A stretch of 64,000 nt of DNA from Acridotheres tristis (GCA_037013685.1 CM072887.1:47791154-47855153), one strand, 5' to 3'; positions 1 to 10,329 are shown, counted from the stretch's first letter. Numbers and translations: made by a program. Notes: generated by a model from the letters alone, not told the origin.

Positions 1-1068
1 GGTGTGAGATATCTTGGTTTTAATCACATCATGTAATCTAAGTTTTTGCTAGGTATATTTTGTCTGAGAAGGGCACAATGCTACTATCAGAAACTAGGGG
101 AAAAAAAGAACCTCTTTTTCTTAAGCATCTATTTATATCATCTATCCAAGTAAAAACAGATTAAGAAAAAATGCTCTCATTAACTAAATTGCCATATTTT
201 ATCCGATCTCTCTGGAAACAAATGTGCTATAAACTTCTTTCCTTTGCAACTGGGTTAAAAGTTAATAAATAAATGGAGTGACTGCAGACAAGCCTGACAG
301 ACTTAAGCTTCTGTATGTACAGTGATGCTTTTCTCAAAGATCCTTGCAAGGTGTGATGGATATTTTTTTTCTGGATTAGTTTATATTAACCTTAAAGAGG
401 CCTAAAATCAGCAGTGGCAAGAAAAGGTGACATTTGAAGGTATTTGCATATTTTTCTTTGTGTGTAAAGTGTGGCTCACATGTTAAAATAAACTCAATTG
501 TTATTCTGATAGTTTACCATCATCTTATTTTTCAGCCGGCAAGCAGGAACCAGGATTTAGGGGAAGAAATAACATTGTTATTCTGCTCAAGTTTCATCCA
601 GTTGGGTTTTCTAGTTGTTCACATCTGTATTTTTATATAAAATTGATAAGTGCTGTAATTATAGTCTGCTGAAAGCAAGTAGGTCAGAGCTACTCTTTCC
701 ATTCCAGAGGGGCTACTGGCACTGGAGAGGCAGAAATACAGCTGGATGTTTTTATTTGTCTGGGTGTTGCTGTCATTCATTAGACTTCTCACAGCTGCTC
801 ACCAAAATACTTTCAGAGGTACTAAACAAAATCAACCAAAGAATCTGTGTTTAAAAGGTCTTCTATGCATGTATTGCAACTCTCTGGCAAAAGATTTTTA
901 TTCAGGCTATCATGCAAGAATTACACTAACTGTTGAGGGAAAATTTCTTGAGTGTACTGGTGACAATTTGTACACATAAATGACTGAGAATCTGGTGAGA
1001 TATCTTGCTGGATCTTCTAATCACGAAGAAAGAATGGGTAAGGGATGTGAAGGTTAAGGATTGCTTAG
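1..1068. other. Downstream flank, nothing recognised
   Basis: AT-rich non-coding sequence beyond the 3' end of the utrophin gene. Short open frames occur on both strands, but none shows a recognisable domain, splice signals in phase, or a family resemblance. I see no RNA gene or repeat that I can name. Confidence 0.6.
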
Positions 1069-1660
1069 CTACAGTATAGCTGTAGCTACAGTGACCATGA
1101 GATGACAGCGGCCAGGATTCCAGAGATTAAGGCAAAAATCAGGATCACATCCCTGGGCCTCAGGACAGCATGCTTCAGCCTGTTTCAGGACCAAGAAGAA
1201 CAGAGATATTCTGCTCATTTCTGCAGGGATAGGATTAGGAAAGCCAAGGCCTGATATGGGATACAAAAAGTGTAAAGAATTACTTTGAGTACAGCAGCAG
1301 AAAAAAGCAGGCTGGGGACAACATGGGCCCACTGGTGAAGAGAAACTAGTGACAAAGGGCACAGCAATGGCTGAGGTACTGAATCTCCTCTTTGTCTCAG
1401 TCTTTAGTAGTAGAAGCCAAAGTCTGGAGCAAAGGACATGTCCTCCTCCTTGGTGGAGAAGAATAAGGTTAGAGAACACTTAACCACCATGGGGTGTGTT
1501 GGGACATATGCAGGAGTGGTGTGAGAAGTGGCTGATATCATTACAAGACTGCTCTTAATTACCTTTGGGAGGTCATGGGAAACAGGAAGATCCTGGGGAT
1601 TGGAAGAAAGGAAATGTCACTTTGATCTTCAAGAATGAGGATCTAGGTAACCCCTAACTT
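1069..1660 (+). mobile_element. CR1 LINE fragment (pol interior)
   Basis: On the plus strand this resembles the interior of the avian CR1 second open reading frame. Recognisable blocks come in the expected order: 'agtgaccatgagatgaca' near the left end, 'ggctgaggtactgaat' then 'gtctcagtctttagtagta' in the middle, and 'gctgatatcattacaagac' followed by 'aatgtcactttgatcttcaa' at the right. Stop codons and indels break the frame, and both ends of the element are missing, so it is a dead, internally truncated copy. The 136-codon open frame on the opposite strand is a by-product of this repeat. The match to CR1 is from memory of the family and boundaries are approximate. Confidence 0.8.
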
Positions 1661-4600
1661 TCCCTACTTCTGTTTGCATTTAAATCAGTGATGTGGATTG
1701 TCAGTGGCAGTTATTATTCTATCTTCTATCTGCTCTCTTATTTATTAATGTATACAACTTCATTTGTGGTTTAGGTGAGTGATCTCTCCTGTCCTTATCT
1801 CAACTAATGAGCTTTCATTATATTTTTTCTCCCAGGCCCATTTGAGGAAGGGTGTGATAGAGATGCTTCGGTAGACACCAGGTATCCAGTCAGGGTCAAG
1901 CCACCTCAGGAAATCAGACGTTTTCAGTGTTTATCTGACTGCATGAAGATAGTGACTAACAAGAGCATGAATAGTTCTGTAAATACATGAAGAACCTGTA
2001 AATAGAAGTTCCAGAGATGGAGAGAGGACAGATAGCAAAGCATAGACACTGAAGTGGTGTGTGAGGTTTTAAAATTTCTGTTCTCTGGTTCAATGTACTC
2101 AGGACTAGCACAGTTAGTAATTCTATGCAGCTCTCCTGGAGTCTCACTTTTAATAAGCACACCAGCACAGAGAAGGTTTCAATTTAAATGATGATACCTT
2201 TGTGTTGGCTGCACCAGTTTGCTGCAGTGCTGAGACGCCTGGGAAAATGAGCTGAGCCAGCCCACTCTTGGTGTCTCAGAGGAGTTTAAAAAAGCAGCTC
2301 CTGAAAATAATACCTACCCCTTCTGAAGGTGGCTGCTGCACTTGCATGTAGCTGCTCTTTCTTATGTATAAATTTAAAGTTGTAAGGACTGTAATTTTTG
2401 CTAGCACATCATGAAAGTGGCACTGAAGACAGAAGATATGTTCCCAAAGCTGTGAGCCAAGAATGATTTCACCTTTCCTGCCTCAAGAACACTGTTTGAT
2501 GAACACAGCAGCTGATGACTACTGCGAGCTTCTTTCCTTCTAAGATGCAAGAGATCTCTTTCTGCTCAAATATTCTTTTTCCCTCTAGAAGTTGTGTTTT
2601 TTTTCATACCCCACTGTTATCAATTTACACCTTGCCAGGATTTGTAAGACTGATTTTATTGCTGTTGTTGTGGGAACAGAATTCTTAGCCATATGGCATG
2701 ATGTCTTCATTTCTGTGTGACAGGAGACAAGATCCACTTTTCAGTTTTACAGTGCTGCAAAAAAATGCCTTCATGAAGGTTTTTCTTAGGGAAACTCCAT
2801 ATTGAAGTAGAGAACAAAATATATATATATAATGAACAAATTCTTTCCCAAGGGGTAATTTGTACTGGAAATGCTTAAAATAGTATTTTGGTCTTCTGCA
2901 TAAATCCAAAACTTGCCCATTACAGTAATACATTTTTAATTTGGCTGAACATAGGGGTGTTTTTTTTTTTTTTAATTTTGTCATTTGGTGGGCTTTTTGG
3001 GGTTGTTTTGTGGTTGATTGTGTTTGTTGGTGGGTTTTTTCCAACAGCAGAAATAACAGAAGAGACGACAGAACCCCTGACCCAGGTCAGGGAGCTGCCA
3101 CCAATTGTCATGTGCATACTGATGGTCTGTGTCCAGTATTTCTGACCTAGCAGGGCTGGTGTCCCATAACCTTAACTGTCTTGGTTTTGGACATGTGAAG
3201 ACTCTCCTCTTAATCAAAAAAGAAATAATACTACCCATACTAAGGTGATTATTTCACTGTAAAAGTGCCCCTGAACATGAAGCCCCAATAGCAGAAGGAT
3301 TTCTACCCTCTGATTTTTAATTAGATGCATCAATCTTGCATCTTCTCTGAGAAAATGAACTGACATGTTAATACTACAGCTTAAGGGTGTTTTCTAATGA
3401 GAATTTAAACTGATATGCTATCAACCAATGCCATCCATTGTGGGCTGTGCAGGAGGCTGTCCCTCCTGATGTTTTGCATAGATGTGTATTTTGGACTAAG
3501 ACACAATCCTTCTCATGAAAAGTATCAGCTTGGCTTTATTGGGCCTGACAAAAAACAGCACAAGAGGCTGGTTAGTGCTTAAAGGTAAAAGTTGGGTGGA
3601 GAAGGGAGGGAGTGCTCACCATTGCACTGTGCATCGAGGACCAGAGGTGGCCATACATTGTCCCCAACACCCTTGAGAAAAGGCTAGTGAGAAGTGTGTG
3701 CCATTCTGTTCCCCCGTCTCTAGGGACCTTTGTGGCACAGCACTGAAGGATGAATTTTAAGCTGAGTACTTTCCTTGCAGGTGACAGCATCACTGAACTC
3801 TGGCGCCTGCTACCTTGGCAATCAAGGTACAGAGGGTGCAACTTGTAGATAGGAGCACTTTCATAAATCATTCCCAAAGTCAGGCCCTGATACCAATCCA
3901 TACCTCTTTTCTTCCGCTGCCTCCTACTCTACAAACATATAACTAAAATGTTTACTTTTTAAAAAATGATAGATTGCGTGGTTTAATACATGCCTTAATT
4001 GAGTAGTCTCTTCCTCTTAAGAAACATTTATTGCTCTGAATACAGAACTTATTTGGAGTTGATATATTACTATTTCTGTAGTTAAATTCCTTGCTAACTG
4101 CTCAATCACTTAAAGAATTATATTTCACTACAACTTACTTGTTAATGATCCTTTCACAAACTGATGGAAAAGGTCATCACTTTTACACTTATGTTTGACA
4201 GTTGTTAGAGTTTTAAAAAAACCCAACAACTAAACATGAAACCAATGCCAACTGTTATGATAAGGAAACAGAATTGTTAGGGCTTTGGATTTTTTTCTCC
4301 TTTAAGCGTAGCAATTCTAACACAGTCATTAACATAACTTGCATTAATGCAAATACCTGAAAGCAGCACAAGGTAGAAAATACACTTTCTGACAGAATAC
4401 CTAATGCTGTGGTTCAGCTGAGCATGTTGACTGAAAGCCACCAAAAACCTGAAGACTAATATACAGTTCTCCTATTTGACAGGGTTTAATGCATTATTGC
4501 TGTTCTGTAATACATATACAGAACATTAAAAAAAAAAAAATCAGTCTGCTTCTCAGTGATCAGATTTACTATCTGCCATGAAACTGTGAAGGATTCCAGA

Positions 4601-4986
4601 CTAAAGATGGAAAACTAGAGAAAATATGCAAGATTTATGAAGAAAAAAACACTACATCTCATTTATATAAACTCAAACCACACAGAGAAAAAGCTAGGAC
4701 ATAGAAATTGCCTATCACAGCTTGCTCATGTTAATCTTCAGAATGAAATTTTCAGCATTTAGCAGTGAGATGTGCCATCCTCGAAGCACAAAATTTGGAA
4801 GAACTCCATACTTTTTCTCATGTTACTGCAATATATTCCTTTTATTTATTATTGTCTCATAGGAAGAATGTTACAATGTAGTGTTTGAAGCAGCATTTAC
4901 TTGGCAGCAGAGGACAAAGGATGCATACAAACACGGGCAAAAAACAACTTTATACATAACCTCATATTCAGAACAAAAATAAAACC
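1661..4986. other. Intergenic stretch between CR1 fragment and utrophin 3' end
   Basis: No supported gene. It is mostly AT-rich, with a G/T-rich low-complexity run near 2960-3041 and a slightly more GC-rich patch near 3570-3900 that I do not recognise. AATAAA on the minus strand also appears at 4027-4032 and twice in 4841-4850, so the utrophin 3'UTR could extend further into this stretch than I drew it. Confidence 0.5.
2960..3041. repeat. T run followed by G/T-rich low complexity
   Basis: A run of 14 T residues (2960-2973) is followed by about 70 bases composed almost only of G and T. It is simple-sequence DNA and explains the odd low-complexity open frames across it. Confidence 0.8.
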
Positions 4987-5004
4987 CACCAAATTCACTA
5001 CTGA

Positions 5005-5010
5005 TTTATT
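5005..5010 (-). terminator. UTRN: Candidate poly(A) signal AATAAA
   Basis: The plus strand reads tttatt, hence AATAAA on the transcribed strand, about 1.9 kb after the stop codon. Downstream (toward lower coordinates) the transcript would run through 'ggtgggttttatttttg', a good G/U-rich element. Cleavage would fall near 4985-4990. Competing AATAAA copies at 4841-4850 have a poorer downstream context. Confidence 0.45.
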
Positions 5011-5138
5011 TCTATACTTATGTTGGGAGTATTTTTAAAGATTCTTTGCCTAGAGAATTATGTAGCTTGATAAAAGCCAAGTACTTTGCAGAGAACAGAC
5101 TATAAAGCTATTTCCAATACTACTTAGGAAGATAGGTC

Positions 5139-5146
5139 TGAGGTAG
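5139..5146 (-). promoter_or_regulatory. UTRN: let-7 family 8-mer seed site
   Basis: The minus strand reads CTACCTCA, a perfect 8-mer complement to the let-7 seed with the A opposite position 1. It lies inside the inferred 3'UTR, about 130 bases before the predicted cleavage site. From memory, let-7c repression through the 3'UTR has been reported for mammalian utrophin. That this is the orthologous site is an inference. Confidence 0.5.
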
Positions 5147-5319
5147 AAAGGTGGTCGTGGTTTTCCTCTTCTGTAAAATGTGGGGTTTTTTCTTCTCAGA
5201 ATAACTACATTACATTTTAATAGGAGCCAGCATCTTCTCACCTTTACAACTTTGCTCCGCTTGCTCAAGACTAATACTTAGCACCTGAAAAGCTCTGTAG
5301 AAATGCTAAGTCCTACATC

Positions 5320-5425
5320 ACCTTTCAGAGGTAAGCACTATCATCCCCATTTTACAGATGGGAAAACAGAGGCAGAGTGGTTAAATAATTTGCCAAAGGG
5401 TTCAGAAAGAACTGGCACTGGTGTC
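5320..5425 (+). repeat. MIR-like SINE core
   Basis: The segment reads 'atccccattttacagatg' followed by 'aaaacagaggcagag' and 'ttaaataatttgcc', the characteristic core of MIR/CORE-SINE elements. Flanking sequence back to about 5285 may belong to the same element. It sits antisense within the inferred utrophin 3'UTR. The core is unusually well preserved for such an old family in a bird. Confidence 0.65.
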
Positions 5426-6560
5426 AACAGCAGAAGGTGGTCAACACTGTGCCTGAATCCTTGAGCAGCAGTAGCTCAGGAGTAAATACTGTGGGTTCAG
5501 GACAGTCTGGCTGGCAAAACTTCACAAAGCCACTAGAAATTCCTGACCTGCTTTTTTAATGTCCCCTAGCATTTTTTTAGTAGCAGTAGAGAATTTTACA
5601 ATTCTTTCAATACCATTTTAAGATAAGCTTGTTCTTTTTTCTCCTTCAGTAATAATTAAGAACAACACAGCTTTGTTTCTCTTTACTTTACATGAAAGAT
5701 ATTGCATGCAGTTTTACCAGTTAAAGGTATGTCCTAGAATTAAAGCAAGTGTCCATGCAGCATTGTAAACTCTGTGAAGGCATTAAAATCTCTTATAATA
5801 ATCTTTATACTAGAGATCAGATGATTGATGACATACTTCTCCACAATTATCCTTATCAAAAGTAATAAAATAAATAAATTATTTTCAAGATAAGGATGAT
5901 CTGCAAGATTACAATGCCAAATGATCATATCTAAGTACATTGCAGTTCTGGAGAAAGTTCTGTTGCTGATAGTATTGGAAAGGGCTTTCTAATTGTCTCT
6001 TCATTTCCAAGAGGCAGACAAAAGAAAGGGATCTCACACAAATGAGCTTTACTTCATAGACTGTAAATTCCAAAACTTGAAGCAAGTTTGGCCCAGCAGG
6101 GAACAGCAAAGCTTTGTCTCAGAACAAAGTTGGGAAGGATTACACTAACTTAATTCTTACTAAAACCAACTGAAGCTATCATCTAAGTCCTCTTTTTAGC
6201 TATCTCCTGATTCAATGTAAAGTTTAAAAAAATAATCCTCCAAATGGAGTGTTGGATGGAAATAACAAAAAGGAAGTTAAAAATACCACTTAGGTACATG
6301 AGGATGCTAATTATGACTTGAAATGAGAGTTTACTTTGTTTAATTGAATTAAAATACTGTATCTTGCACCTAATGATAATTGTTAACCTGTAACAATAAT
6401 GCAGATTATGGGAACTTCAAATGCCAACGCTTAAAATAATGCAAGAATATGCTGAAATCTGTGTGGTCAGATGGTTAGCATACAAATAATCAGTACAGAA
6501 TATTACATGTGTGAGAATATAACTAAGGGTTCTTTACAATGCAAAAGCAAAGAGCTGAAA

Positions 6561-6567
6561 GGAATGT
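6561..6567 (-). promoter_or_regulatory. UTRN: miR-1/206 seed site (7mer-m8)
   Basis: The minus strand reads ACATTCC, complementary to seed positions 2-8 of the miR-1/miR-206 family. It lies about 370 bases after the stop codon. From memory, miR-206 was reported to repress utrophin in mouse muscle. This is the distal of two such sites. Confidence 0.45.
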
Positions 6568-6784
6568 ATAAATGTAACGTTTTGCTCCAAACTCCCTATG
6601 CAGTTCTCTTTACGATTATCAAAAAGAACGTATATAAAGCCCCTGCCCCTTTTCCCCTGGCTGTATATTTATACAAATCAGTGACAAATATTCCACTGCT
6701 CGTTAATTTACAGTTGCATAGAAAGGGAAGAAGGAAAAACAAAAGATACTATAAAAACAACATCCTCGTCTTTGGGTATTCAGT

Positions 6785-6937
6785 GTTGCACTGTTTCATG
6801 GAGGACACGCGGTGGGAGGCACGGCGTGTCCCGGGGTCCCGTGCAGGATTCTGATGAGGCGGAATGTGCGGCCGGCAGGCTGCAGAAAGGGCTGCACTGC
6901 ACGCCAGGAAGCACTGGCTGGCATCCCAATGAACACT
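6785..6937 (-). other. UTRN: GC-rich block directly after the utrophin stop
   Basis: The sequence here is far richer in G and C, and in CpG, than anything within several kilobases on either side. It also stays open in one minus-strand frame down to a stop at 6780-6782. That is the frame entered if the 23-bp microexon is skipped. It is annotated as 3'UTR in the normal transcript and as potential coding sequence in the skipped form. Confidence 0.5.
6861..6867 (-). promoter_or_regulatory. UTRN: miR-1/206 seed site (7mer-m8), proximal
   Basis: This is a second ACATTCC on the minus strand, only about 70 bases after the stop codon and inside the GC-rich block. Sites this near a stop are still outside the ribosome footprint. 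If the upstream microexon were skipped, this site would lie within coding sequence. Confidence 0.4.
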
Positions 6938-6946
6938 TCACATGGC
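6938..6946 (-). CDS. UTRN: Utrophin terminal exon, coding end (Ala-Met-stop)
   Basis: The acceptor AG at 6947-6948 is followed by GCC ATG TGA on the minus strand, adding the last two residues, Ala-Met, to ...GRPQ. The result, RPQAM, is the expected utrophin C-terminus (mammals end SRPQAM). This is the equivalent of dystrophin exon 79. The exon continues as a long 3'UTR. The entry phase is 0, matching the exit phase of the microexon before it. Confidence 0.93.
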   Translation of the reverse strand, partial: AM

Positions 6947-7586
6947 CTGTCGTGATGAGAAAAAACATCAGAACCCCACGTTAGCACACACAGAAATTTC
7001 CAACTGCTCTGGGCTCAGTCAGCTCAGGACTGTCACATCGTCTTACAAAACCCCTACATTTTAGAAATCTACATGCATTGGCCTATCTGAAACTCAGCAA
7101 GTAACTGAGGCATATAGTTAAAAGAAATCTAAGTTTACAACATTGCAGTGTTTTAAGTTCCTGCTGAAGTGGTTGCCTATTCAGCACAGCTTAATCTAAT
7201 GCCTAAGGTGCTGTGTGGCTCCTGATCCTTGTGCAGTGGGCACCAGGGCACAAGGACATATGGATGTCTTTGCAAGAACCAGCTTTGATCTTGCACGCTC
7301 ACATTGGCTTGAAACTAATTGGCCCAAATAAATGCAAGCTGGTTCCATCTGGATAGCAATGCAGACCTGCAGAACCATAATACCTGTGGCAGTGTCTGAC
7401 CTAATAGAAATTTTCTATTACCTGTGATATTCTGAAATCTGGCCTTTCTGTTGTATCAGCCTTCCAAAGAGACCTCTAGGGAAAAATGTAGACAAAAACC
7501 ACCCTGGCCCCTCTGCTTTAATGGAACTTTTCATTTGCTTTACTTTGTCTCTAATGCTTATTCAAGTATGTAAACATGTCTCATAC
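6947..7586 (-). other. UTRN: Utrophin intron between microexon and terminal exon
   Basis: A 640-bp GT-AG intron with donor gtatga and acceptor cacgacag. I see nothing else in it. Confidence 0.9.
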
Positions 7587-7609
7587 CTGTGGTCTGCCAG
7601 TGAAACTTG
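7587..7609 (-). CDS. UTRN: Utrophin 23-bp microexon (dystrophin exon 78 equivalent)
   Basis: These 23 bases on the minus strand, flanked by tttgcag and gtatga, complete a Ser codon and encode S-F-T-G-R-P-Q. Together with the next exon they give SSFTGRPQAM, aligning with the mammalian ending PNVPSRPQAM. The entry phase (needs two bases) and exit phase (0) fit both neighbours. The acceptor is preceded by a T-rich tract with a branch-point-like ctaac. At 23 bp it is shorter than dystrophin's 32-bp exon 78. Because its length is not a multiple of three, skipping it shifts the frame into a different 55-residue tail. Confidence 0.9.
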
Positions 7610-8449
7610 CTGCAAATAGAAATAAAAAAGGTTAGAAATTTACATGATTCTGCATCTTGAGAGTTTAAAACAAAGTTATCACCAGGAAAATACATACTAC
7701 TAAAGAACAAAAAGACTTATCTTTAAAAGACTAAACATTTAACTAGAAATGTGTTGTGATGGTTTAATTCTTCGCAAACTTACTTTTAACAAATTTATAG
7801 CATTATAATGATATAGTTAATATTAATTGTTTCATTTTTACTATTTGTAGCTATAGAAACCGCTGAGTGATATATTACAGTATCATCTGTTTAAAATGCT
7901 CTGTTCTGGACATCACTCAGATGCACAGACGAGGCTTCTGCATAGTGTTGTACATCTGCCTACTTCTGAGAACCAATGACTTAAATAAGGAAAGAAAAAA
8001 GGGCATTATATCCATGATCAGTGGATCCGAAGGAGAATAAAAAAAAACCAAGAAACCAAGAAACCACAAAATCCACCATTAAAAGCATTGCTTACTATAT
8101 GAATAATTGCTTCATAAAGGATATTTGACAAATTATTTCAAGAAAACTTATAACCTGAAACCCACAAAAACAAATAAAGCAAGTAAGACAACTATCTCTG
8201 TTAAACAGTCAAAATGGGATAAAAATTATCTGCATAACGCTCAGATGCTAGTAATTCCTTAATGGAGACTGTGGCCATGGTAGAAGAGAAAAGTAAAGAT
8301 GAGGCTGTGAAGGAAGTTTTTTACTTTTTTTTTTAAATCATTGGAAATGAGATGTTACACGTGAAGGCTTTTTTGATGAAACTGAGCTTGGGTATAACAA
8401 AGAAGCTAAGGATATTATTCATTAAGGTTATTCTTTAAGGAATACTGTG

Positions 8450-8600
8450 ATGCCTAGAGAGTCCATGGAACTTACATCATTTAAAGTTTTACAGAACAGA
8501 TTCAACAAATGTCCAGCCAGGAAGACAGTTCCCTCTCAAATGGCCACTGGAAGAGATGATGGACTTAGATCGTCTGTTATGGTCTTCCTTAGCAAAACTC
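8450..8600 (+). mobile_element. Ancient CR1-like 3' fragment
   Basis: The run 'tggaacttacatcatttaa', then 'agaacagattcaacaaatg', then 'gatgatggacttagatcg' follows the order of the 3' region of reptile-type CR1 elements (a terminal hydrophobic segment, then 'ggactagatgatctc...'). It is heavily diverged and its 3' tail is missing, so it is an old insertion antisense to utrophin. The 95-codon plus-strand open frame over it is not a gene. Confidence 0.5.
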
Positions 8601-9448
8601 AGAGTCTAACACAGTTTTTTTGGGAAGGCCAGACTAATAATCCTCATTCCAGGCTTCTAAAACATTTACAATATGAATCTGACAGTCAAAAAAATTTACT
8701 CCCAAGCAAAAGATGTCATAGAATGACTCAATGAGAGTAAACATAAGTAGTACCTACTAACTAGGGGAAGGTGGTTTAGCCTGACAGCAGGGAAAAAAAT
8801 TACATGAAATTTGGAACTGTGCCTTCTTTTATTCTTAAATGCTCAGATAGACTTCACAACAGGAAGGGGCCTTGGTTTTCACTTGCAGTATTCTCCTGTC
8901 TCATTCAAGGTGTTTGTTCATGGAATGAGAGAAATTTTTTCTGCTTTCCAGTAATGGAGAACAGCCATCATTACCAAACGTAATTTGCTTTAAATTCATT
9001 TGGGCCAAATGACCATGTAGCTGTATAGTCACATAGCAAGACGCTAATTTGAAAAACCAAGAACAAATGCTTGAATTGCATTTTATACTGATTTGTATAC
9101 ACACACACACCCTCAAGGTGTGCTGAGCAGGTCCACTAGCTGTTGACTTCAAATGTGATGCTCCTTAGAATCAAATCCTTAATTTGCAGAACAAGGGGCT
9201 CTGAATTGTTGAACTCATCAAAAATCAAAAAGGACAGCTGAAATAAGACCTTTTTTGCTACAACCTAATTTGCTTTTTCAAAACATGCAAGTTGCATCTT
9301 CTGTGATGCAGCTTGTCACAATCAAACAATGTATGTTCAAGAGATAAAAGAGGTATTTTAACAGGGTTCACAGAATTTACAAAATAGCATAGAATTGAGT
9401 CTTGATGCTTCCAAAAGGACTGGGCATAAAAAGCCTTTTAAAACTGAC

Positions 9449-9468
9449 TATTATTATTATTATTATTT
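9449..9468. repeat. (ATT)n microsatellite
   Basis: About six to seven tandem TAT/ATT units lie in the utrophin intron. Confidence 0.85.
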
Positions 9469-9540
9469 CATTTGCAACTTTGAACAGTTTTGCGAATATA
9501 TCAAAGTTTTCAGTACTCTTTTTCTAAGGAAAAAGAGCTT

Positions 9541-9590
9541 AAATATATATAGAGATATATATAGAGAGAGATGTGTATATGTATAAATGT
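9541..9590. repeat. AT/AG-rich simple repeat
   Basis: Alternating at and ag dinucleotides grade into a tgtata stretch. It is low complexity. Confidence 0.8.
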
Positions 9591-10242
9591 ATTTTGCAAA
9601 CCCCATCAAAATACATGAAACAGCTCCTCACTTTTGCTAGTGCAGTGACACTGGAAGGAGGAGGATCAGTGGAAATGTATGTTACCTGATACAAGACATG
9701 CATAGGAACAAGCTGGTTTTCCTTTTGATCTCTCTTTAACAAACACTGAATAAAATACCAACTTCCAATGCATTTAAGCAGGGCAAGTTTTTACATGCTG
9801 CATTCACAGATTTCCTCTGTTCTATTTAATAACTAGTTCAGTAATTAGTCTAAGGACATTTTTTTCAAGCTTTACTACAAAAATTGCATTCAGAAATTCT
9901 GAATCTACATTCACTTAAGTTCTACAAAAGGTTTATATCAGCAGCTAGTGAGATTCTAGATGTCTTTCCCCTTATGTGGGCCCTGCTGAAAATTCCACAT
10001 TCAGCTACAGGCTTTTGTTATAGTGAATCACTTCCACTTAAAAGAAGAACATTTATCTATCTTCACAAATAGTGTCTATTGAGGAATTTGAAGGGACAGA
10101 ATTATATAGCTTGCATATCTACACAAGAAATCCCCTCAGAGATACTTACTTTCCTAGTCAATACCACAAGAATGATTCTTTTTCTTTAAAAGACCACCTC
10201 AAATTCAATATGATTCTCAGAAATATACTTTGTTAAACTTAC

Positions 10243-10329
10243 AGCAGCAAGCTGGAAATGTGTTGTTGATTTGCTCCATAACATCTGTTAGATCTGTGTT
10301 GGTATCATGAGGTGGAGCTAACAAGTCAT
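10243..10329 (-). CDS. UTRN: Utrophin exon (dystrophin exon 77 equivalent), 87 bp
   Basis: The encoded stretch begins [10 protein letters not shown] and ends ATFPACC-like, as NNTFPACC. It matches the utrophin C-terminal tail (mammalian [20 protein letters not shown]) and not dystrophin's DLLSPPQDTSTGLEEV. It is entered with one base from the previous exon (G + AT = Asp) and exits after one base (T). The donor is consensus gtaagt and the acceptor is atttcag. It lies distal to the coiled coils; the tail has no known catalytic role. Where mammals have Gly-Glu, this protein has Asp-Asp at the exon junction. Confidence 0.95.

Larger units (their letters stand above)
4987..6937 (-). other. UTRN: Utrophin 3' untranslated region (inferred extent)
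   Basis: This follows the TGA at 6938-6940. The first 150 or so bases are strikingly GC-rich, and the rest is AT-rich. The 3' end is placed just past an AATAAA (minus strand) at 5005-5010, which is followed by G/T-rich sequence. The resulting length of about 1.95 kb is similar to what I recall for mammalian utrophin. It contains two miR-1/206 seed matches, one let-7 8-mer and a MIR remnant. A TATAAA-type signal near 6669-6674 could give a much shorter form. No transcript evidence is available, so the far end is uncertain. Confidence 0.6.
7610..10242 (-). other. UTRN: Utrophin intron before the microexon
   Basis: A 2.6-kb AT-rich intron. It contains an old CR1 3' fragment (about 8450-8600), an ATT microsatellite (9449-9468) and an AT/AG simple stretch (9541-9590). 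I see no supported gene. Confidence 0.9.

Noticed and set aside
1069..1479. 136-codon minus-strand ORF
   Set aside because: It lies wholly within the CR1 pol fragment and reads the antisense strand of it; no protein family resemblance.
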